Assembly (NCBI GenBank): GCA_903864485.1
Contig: CAIPGD010000113.1
Span: 1 to 8,189, forward strand
Direction: 5' to 3'
DNA length: 8,189 nucleotides
Origin: an uncultured bacterium
Lineage (GTDB): Bacteria > Pseudomonadota > Gammaproteobacteria > Burkholderiales > Burkholderiaceae_E
Shown here: one piece after another, positions 1-6,400 of the stretch
How positions within the stretch are numbered: position 1 is the first letter of the stretch
How the letters are laid out: each line of letters begins with the position of its first letter
The notes under the pieces: model-generated
What the model was told of the DNA's origin: nothing
The model's input: only the letters and a program-made list of their open reading frames with translations
Database searches by the model: none
Position numbers and translations under genes: made by a program

Positions 1-116
1 CCACAGGCGTCATGCTCGTGCTCTTGCGCATACAAGCCATGCTGATGCGCCTCATCCCGAGCTTGCGCCTCCTGAAAATCATCTGAACCAGGGGCTTGGT
101 CGAACACCGCGCTCAT
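1..116 (-). CDS. gltB: Glutamate synthase (GOGAT) large subunit, N-terminal fragment
   Basis: This is the first 38 codons of a gene that runs off the left edge. The peptide ends GLYAQEHEHDAC followed by a partial Gly codon. That matches the GltB pattern GLYxxxxEHDxCGVGF, where the cysteine (codon 38, bases 3-5) becomes residue 1 of the mature enzyme after the propeptide is removed and acts as nucleophile of the class II glutaminase domain. A propeptide of 37 residues fits the family, whose propeptides are about 36-42 residues. GltB with GltD transfers the amide nitrogen of glutamine to 2-oxoglutarate in the cytoplasm. The ATG is preceded by GGAG at 8 bases spacing and lies 20 bases after the aroB stop, so the gene probably belongs to the aroK-aroB operon. 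The call rests on one short motif, but that motif is characteristic and correctly placed. Confidence 0.82.
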   Translation of the reverse strand, partial: MSAVFDQAPGSDDFQEAQARDEAHQHGLYAQEHEHDAC

Positions 117-136
117 CCAACGAACTCCAATGCCCG

Positions 137-1288
137 TCACTGCGGGCGCGTCTGAGGGTGGGGAAACGGTCCAATATACCCAAGACCGCCCGGGAGTTGA
201 AGCAGGGTGGCCGTGGCCGCCACCGTGGCCGCCAAATCGTCGGAGGGCACCCGGCCCACGACCGCCTCACCGAGGCGGGGGATTCGAACGAATTTGGGGT
301 TGCCCGCCTGCGCCTTTTTATCGCTGCTCATGCGGCGAAGCCAGGTCTCGAGCGGCCAGGCAGGAGCCTCGACCGGCAGGCCAGCCGCGGCAATCAGGGC
401 ACGCAGACGCTGGGCGTGCGCACGGTCGAGACCGTCGACGCGGCAAGACAACTCGGCCGCCATGACCATCCCCGCACCCACGGCTTCGCCATGCAGCCAG
501 ACCCCGTACCCAAGCTCCGCCTCAATCGCATGACCAAAGGTATGGCCAAAATTCAAAATTGCTCGCAAGCCGCCCTCACGTTCATCGGCTGCGACCACCG
601 CGGCCTTGATTTCGCAAGAACGACTCACCACCGCGCCCATCGCAGACCAATCGCCCCCCAGGAGCTTGGGCAAATCGCGTTCGATCGCATCGAGGTATTG
701 TGCGTCGGCAATCGCGCCGTGCTTAATCACCTCGGCCAGCCCGGCCGACAGCTCGCGGGCGGGTAAGGTCGCCAGGACATCGAGATCGGCCAGAACACCG
801 AGGGGCTGATGAAACGCGCCCAACATGTTTTTGCCCGCCGGATGGTTAATCCCCGTCTTGCCCCCGACCGACGAATCGACCATTGCCAAGAGCGTGGTCG
901 GGATCTGAAACCACTCAATGCCGCGCTGATATATCGCAGCAGCAAAGCCCGCCATGTCGCCCACCACGCCCCCACCCAGCGCAACAATCAGGGCTGAGCG
1001 ATCAAAACGCGCCTCGAGCAGCGCAGTGAAAACCCGGTCCAGGGTTTCCCAGGATTTCGCGGCCTCGCCATCCGGCAGGACGACCGTGATGCGCTGGGCT
1101 GCAACCGCATCAATCTGACGCTCCAGCGCCGCCGCATAGTGCGACCCCACCACCGAGTTGGTGACGATGGCTACCTGACGCCCGGCTACCCGATGTAAAA
1201 GGGTTTCGCTCTGACCGAGCAGCCCCGTGCCAACCTCGATCGGATAACTGCGCTCTCCCAGGTCGAGATTCAAGGTCGTCGTCATCAT
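137..1288 (-). CDS. aroB: 3-dehydroquinate synthase
   Basis: AroB converts DAHP to 3-dehydroquinate, the second step of the shikimate pathway, in the cytoplasm with NAD and a divalent metal. The 383-residue product carries the NAD-binding GGGVVGDMAGF (105-115), the signature PTTLLAMVDSSVGGKTGIN (130-148), and the three metal ligands expected from the E. coli enzyme: Glu186 in LAEVIKHG, His249 in FGHTFGH and His266 in LHGEAV. Residues 324-332 (DKKAQAGNP) are also typical. The protein is about 20 residues longer than E. coli AroB. The excess is a Pro/Gly-rich tail after residue 363 that I cannot assign to a function. Two ATG codons stand in tandem at 1288 and 1285, 2 bases beyond the aroK stop. 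No Shine-Dalgarno sequence is visible, so initiation probably depends on coupling to aroK translation. Confidence 0.97.
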   Translation of the reverse strand: MMTTTLNLDLGERSYPIEVGTGLLGQSETLLHRVAGRQVAIVTNSVVGSHYAAALERQIDAVAAQRITVVLPDGEAAKSWETLDRVFTALLEARFDRSALIVALGGGVVGDMAGFAAAIYQRGIEWFQIPTTLLAMVDSSVGGKTGINHPAGKNMLGAFHQPLGVLADLDVLATLPARELSAGLAEVIKHGAIADAQYLDAIERDLPKLLGGDWSAMGAVVSRSCEIKAAVVAADEREGGLRAILNFGHTFGHAIEAELGYGVWLHGEAVGAGMVMAAELSCRVDGLDRAHAQRLRALIAAAGLPVEAPAWPLETWLRRMSSDKKAQAGNPKFVRIPRLGEAVVGRVPSDDLAATVAATATLLQLPGGLGYIGPFPHPQTRPQ

Positions 1289-1290
1289 AT

Positions 1291-1854
1291 TTAAATAGAT
1301 TCGCGGGATTGGAGTTGTTGCAGGATCTGATCGACCACGCGTTCGACCGGTTGACGACCGGTGTCGACCGTGCAGTGCGAGACCGCTTCATACAGAGGCG
1401 CGCGCTGGGTCAGCAACTCGGTGATACGGGAACGCGCATCCGAACCCCGCAACAGGGGGCGCGATGTATCCCGGCGAGTCCTGATCCAGAGATCGATCGC
1501 ACTGGCGCGCAAGTAGACCACCCAGGCCCGATCCTGCAACAGGGTGCGATTCGTGTCGCGCAACACCACACCACCGCCCGTGGCTAATACCGCCACATTC
1601 TCATTGACCAATTCGGCCAACAAAGCGCTTTCACGGTCCCGAAACACGGCTTCACCCTCGAGATCGAACATGGTCGCAATCGACACCCCCATGCGCTCCT
1701 CGAGGACGCGGTCGGCATCCATAAACCGGCACCCCAGACGTCCCGCAAGACGCCGTCCAACGGTCGACTTACCTGCTCCCATCATCCCCACGAGAACAAT
1801 CGGCCGCTCGAAAATCGATTGGCGTAGGCTCACTTCGTTCGAACTTTCCAACAT
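1291..1854 (-). CDS. aroK: Shikimate kinase
   Basis: AroK phosphorylates shikimate with ATP, the fifth step of the shikimate pathway. With the ATG at 1854 the product has 187 residues, close to the family's 170-180. Visible features are the Walker A loop GMMGAGKST (23-31), the Mg/shikimate-binding DAD (46-48), FRDRE (71-75), the TGGG shikimate loop (92-95), the lid RPLL (132-135) and RAPLY (151-155). The reading frame stays open upstream to a GTG at 1938, but that extension crosses an array of 11-bp repeats whose period is not a multiple of three, so it is very unlikely to be coding. The ATG at 1854 has no clear ribosome-binding site. A GTG at 1833 (codon 8), preceded by GGAAAG, is a plausible alternative start. 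It is the first gene of an operon with aroB. Confidence 0.95.
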   Translation of the reverse strand: MLESSNEVSLRQSIFERPIVLVGMMGAGKSTVGRRLAGRLGCRFMDADRVLEERMGVSIATMFDLEGEAVFRDRESALLAELVNENVAVLATGGGVVLRDTNRTLLQDRAWVVYLRASAIDLWIRTRRDTSRPLLRGSDARSRITELLTQRAPLYEAVSHCTVDTGRQPVERVVDQILQQLQSRESI

Positions 1855-1882
1855 GTTGCACGCTTTTTCGCGATCCGAAATT

Positions 1883-1938
1883 TCCACTAACGGTCCACCA
1901 ACTTTCCACAAAACTTCCACGAACCGTCCATTCTCCAC
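1883..1938. repeat. 11-bp phased direct-repeat array in the aroK/mrcA intergenic region
   Basis: On the plus strand TCCAC occurs at 1883, 1894, 1905 and 1916, exactly 11 bp apart, and a degenerate TCCAT follows at 1927. The four good units share the form TCCACNAACNN: TCCACTAACGG, TCCACCAACTT, TCCACAAAACT and TCCACGAACCG. A further TCCAC at 1934 breaks the phase. The array lies just upstream of a candidate -10 box for mrcA and in the leader region of aroK. The spacing of about one helical turn puts every copy on nearly the same face of the DNA, as in cooperative operator arrays. A neutral minisatellite remnant is the alternative. No regulator can be named. Confidence 0.8.
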
Positions 1939-1955
1939 CAGAATCGGCGGGCCGT

Positions 1956-1961
1956 TATACT
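1956..1961 (+). promoter_or_regulatory. Candidate -10 element for mrcA
   Basis: TATACT matches five of six positions of the sigma-70 -10 consensus TATAAT and lies 63 bases before the mrcA start codon. No convincing -35 hexamer is found 16-18 bp upstream; that position is occupied by the end of the TCCAC repeat array. If real, the promoter may need an activator. The same bases read TATAAC on the opposite strand, so a divergent aroK promoter overlapping this site is possible, again without a good -35 element. Confidence 0.33.
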
Positions 1962-1972
1962 CCGTGAGGTTG

Positions 1973-1994
1973 CTTGAATCGAGCTTGAACCGAG
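1973..1994. repeat. 11-bp tandem pair in the mrcA leader
   Basis: Two directly abutting 11-mers, CTTGAATCGAG and CTTGAACCGAG, differ at one position. They lie between the candidate -10 box and the mrcA ribosome-binding site, so they would be in the 5' untranslated leader if that promoter is used. Neither flank continues the repeat. Confidence 0.75.
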
Positions 1995-2011
1995 TCTCTT
2001 CGGCCTAACGC

Positions 2012-2016
2012 AGGGA
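2012..2016 (+). promoter_or_regulatory. Ribosome-binding site of mrcA
   Basis: AGGGA lies 8 bases before the ATG at 2025 and supports that start. The start is also supported by the short cytoplasmic segment and single membrane anchor that follow, as expected for a class A PBP. Confidence 0.7.
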
Positions 2017-2024
2017 CCGCGCGT

Positions 2025-4379
2025 ATGAACGAACGCACGACGAATCCGTCGACGCCCACCGCTCCAACCCGCCCGGGCCCAGAGCCTCGTTTTCGTCCCT
2101 GGAAGTTTCTGCTGTTTCTCGCGGCGATCCCGGTCACCGCGGCACTTGCGGCGGTCATGGTGGGGATGCTCGCCGTGGTGCTGGCCAATGAGCGCTTGCC
2201 GAGCATGTCCCTGCTGCTCGATTACCGGCCCAAGATTCCGTTACGAATCTACAGCAGCGACGGCATTTTGATGGGCGAGTTCGGCGAAGAGCGGCGCTCG
2301 TTTGTCGCCGCGTCCGAGTTCCCTCTGATGATGCGCAGTGCCTTACTGGCGGCCGAAGATGAACGGTTTTTTGAACACTCCGGAGTCGATCCGCTCGGGG
2401 TGGTTCGTGCAGTGTTTGACAATGTCACGGGCCGCGGCCGCGGTGGCGCCAGCACGATCACTCAGCAAGTCGCGCGCAATTTTTATCTCTCGAGTGAACG
2501 CTCTTATATTCGGAAGGTCTTCGAACTCCTATTAGCCCTGCGGATTGAAGAGAACTTAACCAAAGAGCAGATTCTCGAGATCTACATCAATCATATTTTT
2601 CTGGGCCGACGTTCGTATGGCTTTGCCGCAGCCGCCCAGATTTACTACGGCCGCACACTCAATGAGCTGACTCCGGCCCAGGCCGCGATGCTGGCCGGAC
2701 TGCCCAAGGCGCCCTCAGAATTCAACCCCGTGGTCAATCCGCGACGGGCCCGGATCCGCCAACTCTACGTACTGGGCCGAATGCGGGCGCTCGGTTACCT
2801 GACTGAGGCCGAGTATCGCGGTGCGGTTGCTGAACCTCCAACGGTGCGGGCCACCGGTATGGAGACCCCGCTACATGCTCCCTATGTCGCCGAGATGGCC
2901 CGCCACCTCGCCGAGCAGATGTTTCGCGAAGACACCTATGGCCTGGGCCTGAAGGTCTACACCACAGTCAGTTCCAGCGAGCAACGCGCGGCCAACGCAG
3001 CCGTTCGCAATGGGATCCTGGAGTACGACCGCAAGTACGGTTACCGGGGCCCGGAAGCCTTCGTTGACCTCGGAGTCGATCAGGCCGCGCAAGAAGAAGT
3101 CATCGCCGATGCGCTGACTGACCACCCCGATGTGGATGATTTTTTGGCGGCCGTCGTCCTTGACGCTTCACCCAAGGCGGTTCGGATGTCGCGCGGACGC
3201 GGACAGTCGCTCGAGATCACCGGAGATGGGCTGAAGTTCGTCGCCAGCGCGCTGGGGCCGCCCGATCGAGTTCCCGCGGCCAAACGCCTGCGCCGGGGTG
3301 CCGTGGTTCGGGTCTGGCGCAACCGCAGTGGGCTATGGGAAATTGTTCAAGTCCCCGAGGTCGAAAGCGCCTTCATCGCCATCAATGCGCAAGACGGTTC
3401 GACCCGAGCCCTGGTCGGTGGTTTCGATTTTGGTCGTAACAAGTTCAATCATGTAACCCAAGCTTGGCGTCAACCCGGCTCGAGTTTCAAGCCCTTCATT
3501 TATTCGGCCTCGCTCGAAAAAGGCTTTACCCCGGCCACCATGGTGGCCGACTCCCCCATCTACATCGATGCGGCAACGACTGGCGGGCAGCCCTGGGAGC
3601 CGAAAAACTATGACGGCAAATATGAGGGGCCGATGGCGTTGCGAACAGGGTTGGCAAAATCCAAGAACATGGTGTCGGTGCGTGTCCTGCAGGCCATTGG
3701 AACGCGCTACGCGCAGGACTACATCACCCGATTCGGGTTTGACGCTGAACGTCATCCGGCCTACCTCACGATGGCACTTGGCGCAGGGTCGGTAACCCTC
3801 TGGCAAATGGCCCGCGCCTATGCGGTCTTTGCCAACAATGGCTATCGGGTCGAGCCCTGGCTGGTGCAACGCATCGTGGATGGACAAGGCCGTTTGCTCG
3901 CTCAATCGCATCCGCAGCAGGCAGGCGATGAGAGCTTGCGCGTGATTGACGAGCGCAATGCCTACCTGATGAACGATATGCTCAAGGGCGTCGTGCGGGC
4001 TGGTACAGCAACCCGGGCACTCGCGCTCAAGCGCACCGATCTCGCAGGCAAGACGGGGACGACCAACGACGCCCATGATGCGTGGTTCGCAGGCTACAAC
4101 CCGGAAATCGTCGGCATCGCCTGGGTCGGTTATGACCAGCCCCGAAAACTGGGCGAGCGCGAAACCGGCGGCGGCCTCGCTCTACCGATCTGGATTGCCT
4201 ACATGGAACGGGCGCTCAACGGCAAAGCTGAAATTGAACCGCCGCTTCCAGCCGGCATCGTGCGCGAGGGCAATGACTGGGTCTATCAAGAATCGCGGCC
4301 CAACCAGAGCAACCCTGGCGCCACATCCGGGGTGGGTACCGAGCCGGAACCGCCCACCGCGCCCCCACCCCGAAATTGA
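2025..4379 (+). CDS. mrcA: Bifunctional penicillin-binding protein 1A (glycosyltransferase/transpeptidase)
   Basis: This class A PBP polymerises lipid II into glycan strands and cross-links the stem peptides on the periplasmic face of the inner membrane. It has 784 residues against about 850 in E. coli PBP1A. A short Pro-rich cytoplasmic N-terminus is followed by one membrane anchor (about 27-54). The GT51 domain has EDERFFEHSG (111-120; catalytic Glu111), GGASTITQQVARNFYL (140-155) and RKVFE (163-167; second catalytic Glu167). The middle insert at roughly 310-440 is typical of PBP1A. The transpeptidase domain has SSFK (486-489; acyl-enzyme Ser486), SKN (546-548) and KTGT (676-679). The tail from about 757 is rich in Pro and Gly and likely disordered. 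No catalytic motif is missing. The gene is divergent from aroK and converges on cyaY. Many betaproteobacteria also keep mrcA beside cyaY-lptM-lysA. Confidence 0.97.
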   Translation: MNERTTNPSTPTAPTRPGPEPRFRPWKFLLFLAAIPVTAALAAVMVGMLAVVLANERLPSMSLLLDYRPKIPLRIYSSDGILMGEFGEERRSFVAASEFPLMMRSALLAAEDERFFEHSGVDPLGVVRAVFDNVTGRGRGGASTITQQVARNFYLSSERSYIRKVFELLLALRIEENLTKEQILEIYINHIFLGRRSYGFAAAAQIYYGRTLNELTPAQAAMLAGLPKAPSEFNPVVNPRRARIRQLYVLGRMRALGYLTEAEYRGAVAEPPTVRATGMETPLHAPYVAEMARHLAEQMFREDTYGLGLKVYTTVSSSEQRAANAAVRNGILEYDRKYGYRGPEAFVDLGVDQAAQEEVIADALTDHPDVDDFLAAVVLDASPKAVRMSRGRGQSLEITGDGLKFVASALGPPDRVPAAKRLRRGAVVRVWRNRSGLWEIVQVPEVESAFIAINAQDGSTRALVGGFDFGRNKFNHVTQAWRQPGSSFKPFIYSASLEKGFTPATMVADSPIYIDAATTGGQPWEPKNYDGKYEGPMALRTGLAKSKNMVSVRVLQAIGTRYAQDYITRFGFDAERHPAYLTMALGAGSVTLWQMARAYAVFANNGYRVEPWLVQRIVDGQGRLLAQSHPQQAGDESLRVIDERNAYLMNDMLKGVVRAGTATRALALKRTDLAGKTGTTNDAHDAWFAGYNPEIVGIAWVGYDQPRKLGERETGGGLALPIWIAYMERALNGKAEIEPPLPAGIVREGNDWVYQESRPNQSNPGATSGVGTEPEPPTAPPPRN

Positions 4380-4397
4380 GCCAAAGATTAGGGCAAA

Positions 4398-4441
4398 CTC
4401 AAGGCAAGCTCAAGGCAAGCTCAAGGCAAGCTCAAGGCAAG
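4398..4441. repeat. Four-copy perfect 11-bp tandem repeat between mrcA and cyaY
   Basis: The unit CTCAAGGCAAG is repeated four times without a mismatch. A decayed fifth copy at about 4387-4397 matches at 7 of 11 positions. The array fills nearly the whole gap between the convergent mrcA and cyaY genes and runs into cyaY: the last Leu and Pro codons and the TGA stop lie in the copy at 4431-4441. The plus strand has CAAG but no CTTG here, so the array cannot fold into a hairpin and is not an intrinsic terminator. Perfect identity suggests recent expansion. Confidence 0.93.
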
Positions 4442-4782
4442 CGCAGCGGGGGGATGACCACCGACTCGCCGGCATGCGCGCTCAGGGCGCTCGACAACGC
4501 GGCCTCGAGGGTTTCGGCAGAGCGGGTGTCGCTCCAGGTACCGTCTTCGGCACACCGAAAATGGCGGCCGCCCGCGCGCGACGCCAGCCAGATTTCATGC
4601 AACGGAGCCTGCGCGTTCAGAATCACTCGCGAGTGATCCTCAAACGTAATCTCCAGGACCGGGCCATGCCGCGCACAGTCCAGGTCCAGGTCCGATCCCG
4701 GGACATCGAGCGCCTCTTCAATCGCCGCAAAGACCGCGTCGACAGCGGCCAGAAAGCGGGGTTCGTCCTGAAAGGGGCTCAT
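4432..4782 (-). CDS. cyaY: Iron-sulfur cluster assembly protein CyaY (bacterial frataxin)
   Basis: CyaY is a small cytoplasmic iron-binding protein that tunes Fe-S cluster assembly on IscS/IscU. The 116-residue product compares with 106 in E. coli and aligns along its length: an acidic first helix (Glu22, Glu23, Asp26), the acidic stretch DLDLD (31-35), the core APLHEIWLAS (59-68), GGRHF (71-75), Trp83 and DTR (85-87), and HAGESV (103-108). The acidic ridge that binds iron is present. The last few residues (PPLRLP) extend past the usual end. The final two codons and the stop come from an 11-bp tandem repeat. GAGAA lies a few bases before the ATG at 4782. The divergent lptM start is only 14 bases away. 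The adjacency of cyaY, lptM and lysA is conserved in many proteobacteria. Confidence 0.95.
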   Translation of the reverse strand: MSPFQDEPRFLAAVDAVFAAIEEALDVPGSDLDLDCARHGPVLEITFEDHSRVILNAQAPLHEIWLASRAGGRHFRCAEDGTWSDTRSAETLEAALSSALSAHAGESVVIPPLRLP

Positions 4783-4796
4783 GGTATTCTCGATTT

Positions 4797-5114
4797 ATGG
4801 TCAGTAGTGTGCGCTCGATTCTAGCTTGCCGCTTGTCTGGCCTGCTGCTGACGACATTACTGAGTTGCTTGTTGGGGTGCCTATCAGGGTGCGGACAACG
4901 GGGCCCATTGCGGTTGGCGCCAGCACCGGGGGCAACTGCCAATCCAGGTGCGCCGGGCTCAACCGGTTCGACCACCCCGGCGACCACTCCGGCGACCACC
5001 CCAGCGGCCTCCCCCGCCGACAGCCACGCCACCAACACCTCTCCCCCAGAAACCATTGAAGCCACGCCGCTGCGTCTGGAGCACTCCTTACCAAGCGGCC
5101 CGAATCGTTTATGA
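4797..5114 (+). CDS. lptM: LPS translocon maturation chaperone LptM-like lipoprotein
   Basis: LptM (formerly YifL/LppL) is a small outer-membrane lipoprotein that binds the LptD-LptE LPS translocon and helps its oxidative maturation in E. coli. This 105-residue product has a positively charged N-terminus, a hydrophobic stretch (13-30) and the lipobox LSGC with Cys32. The family hallmark follows directly: CGQRGPLRL at 32-40, where E. coli has CGLKGPLYF. Two further cysteines (24, 28) lie inside the signal peptide. The tail is low in complexity and rich in Thr, Pro and Ala, with a threefold TTPA repeat at 59-70. The stop overlaps the lysA start as ATGA, so the two genes are translationally coupled. 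The start is uncertain: ATG 4797 lies only 14 bases from the cyaY start, and GTG 4809 is possible. Confidence 0.88.
   Translation: MVSSVRSILACRLSGLLLTTLLSCLLGCLSGCGQRGPLRLAPAPGATANPGAPGSTGSTTPATTPATTPAASPADSHATNTSPPETIEATPLRLEHSLPSGPNRL
4971..5006 (+). repeat. 12-bp triple repeat inside lptM
   Basis: Three consecutive 12-mers, ACCACCCCGGCG, ACCACTCCGGCG and ACCACCCCAGCG, encode TTPA three times in the disordered tail of the lipoprotein. The period is a multiple of three, so gain or loss of a unit keeps the frame. Confidence 0.85.
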
Positions 5115-6394
5115 ATCCACTTGCCCTGACCCGCCAACATCGCGAACTGCACTGCGAACAGGTGGCACTGACCGCCATCGCACAAGCCTACGGAACGCCG
5201 ACCTATGTGTACTCGCGGGCTGCAATCGAAGCGGCTTTTGCCAGCTTCGCCAGTGCCGCCGCAGGCCGGGGCGTTCTGCTGTGCTTCGCGATGAAAGCGA
5301 ACTCCAATCTGGCCATCCTCGATCTACTGGCCCGTCAAGGTGCCGGTTTTGACATCGTATCGGGCGGCGAATTGGAACGCGTTCTCGCCATTGGCGGCAA
5401 TCCCGCCCGCGTCGTCTTCTCCGGTGTGGGCAAGACCCACGCCGAAATCCGCCGCGCGCTTGAACTCGGCGTCAAGTGTTTCAATGTGGAAAGCTCCGCA
5501 GAACTCGACCGCATTGACGCGATCGCCCGCTCGTTAGGTCGGCGCGCACCGATTTCAATCCGGGTCAATCCCGATGTCGACGCTGGCACCCACCCGTACA
5601 TCTCAACCGGTTTACGGGAGAACAAGTTCGGCATCGCCCACGACCATGCGCGGGCGGTCTACGCCCATGCCGCGACCCTCGAAGGGATCGAAATTGTCGG
5701 CATCGATTGCCATATCGGCTCGCAGATTGTCGAGACGGCACCTTTTCTTGACGCCCTGCATCGAGTGTTAAACCTCGCCGATGCGCTCGAAGCCGACGGT
5801 ATCGCCCTGCGCCATCTCGACCTGGGGGGTGGGCTCGGGATCCGCTACGACACCGAAACACCGCCCGATCGAGGCGCTTTCCTGACCCAACTGCTCGATC
5901 GCGTCGATCAGTGGCGCGCGGTCAAACCACAACGGGCGGGGGTTGAGGTGATTTTTGAATTCGGTCGCGCGCTCGTCGCCGAAGCGGGGCTATTACTGAC
6001 CCGGGTGGAGTACCTCAAAGACAATGGGGCGCGCCACTTTGCGGTCGTCGATGCGGCGATGAACGACCTAATGCGCCCCGCGCTCTACGAGGCCTGGCAC
6101 CCCGTCCAAACGGTCATCGAGCGCACGGATCGGCCGCCTCAGTTGCTCGACGTGGTGGGACCCGTTTGTGAAAGTGGCGACTGGCTGGCCCGGGGTCGCA
6201 CGCTAGCCGTGGCCGAAGGCGATTTACTCGCCATTGGCTGCGCCGGGGCGTATGGCATGACCATGGCGTCAAACTACAACTCCAGACCACGGCCTGCAGA
6301 GATTCTGATCGACGGTGCCCACATGCATGTGGCCCGACCACGCGAATCGGTGCAGGCGCTGTTCGCAACTGAACAGACGCTGCCCCTCATTTAA
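5111..6394 (+). CDS. lysA: Diaminopimelate decarboxylase
   Basis: LysA decarboxylates meso-diaminopimelate to L-lysine, the last step of the pathway, in the cytoplasm with PLP as cofactor. The 427 residues match the usual length (E. coli about 420). The N-terminal barrel has FAMKANSN with the PLP lysine Lys62, SGGELERVLA (84-93), SGVGK (104-108), RVNPDVD (151-157), HIGSQ (201-205) and the phosphate-binding GGGLG (239-243). The C-terminal part has DAAMNDLMRPALY (314-326), CESGD (353-357; catalytic-site Cys353) and AGAYG (379-383), followed by MASNYNSRPR. One oddity is at 283-286, where the usual EPGR reads EFGR. The start overlaps the lptM stop by four bases and has no strong ribosome-binding site of its own, consistent with coupling. 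dapF does not follow; instead the next gene converges 6 bases downstream. Confidence 0.97.
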   Translation: MNPLALTRQHRELHCEQVALTAIAQAYGTPTYVYSRAAIEAAFASFASAAAGRGVLLCFAMKANSNLAILDLLARQGAGFDIVSGGELERVLAIGGNPARVVFSGVGKTHAEIRRALELGVKCFNVESSAELDRIDAIARSLGRRAPISIRVNPDVDAGTHPYISTGLRENKFGIAHDHARAVYAHAATLEGIEIVGIDCHIGSQIVETAPFLDALHRVLNLADALEADGIALRHLDLGGGLGIRYDTETPPDRGAFLTQLLDRVDQWRAVKPQRAGVEVIFEFGRALVAEAGLLLTRVEYLKDNGARHFAVVDAAMNDLMRPALYEAWHPVQTVIERTDRPPQLLDVVGPVCESGDWLARGRTLAVAEGDLLAIGCAGAYGMTMASNYNSRPRPAEILIDGAHMHVARPRESVQALFATEQTLPLI

Positions 6395-6400
6395 TCCCCC

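Noticed and set aside
3..86. A plus-strand frame open from the left edge, Leu-rich, ending in TGA at 84-86
   Set aside because: The opposite strand encodes a recognisable GltB N-terminus with a ribosome-binding site, in operon with aroB; the plus frame is its shadow.
207..235. Direct repeat of a GGCGGCCACG-type sequence near the aroB 3' end
   Set aside because: It encodes the Ala/Thr/Val-rich C-terminal helix of AroB (ATVAATAT) and is explained by low-complexity coding sequence.
1880..1910. TCCAC cores as DnaA boxes (TTATCCACA)
   Set aside because: The best copy matches only seven of nine positions and the others five or six; there is no AT-rich unwinding region and no dnaA or dnaN nearby.
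1855..1938. N-terminal extension of AroK from a GTG at 1938
   Set aside because: It would add 28 residues not found in the family, and it is built from 11-bp repeats, a period that shifts frame at every copy, so it is not under coding selection.
3333..4076. A 247-codon minus-strand frame inside mrcA
   Set aside because: It lies entirely opposite the conserved transpeptidase domain of mrcA and resembles no known family.
4398..4441. The tandem repeat as a CRISPR array or an intrinsic terminator
   Set aside because: The units are only 11 bp and abut directly with no spacers, and the strand carries no complementary sequence to form a hairpin.
6395..6400. Absence of dapF after lysA as an anomaly
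   Set aside because: The lysA-dapF linkage is typical of gammaproteobacteria; in a betaproteobacterial layout its absence is not unusual.
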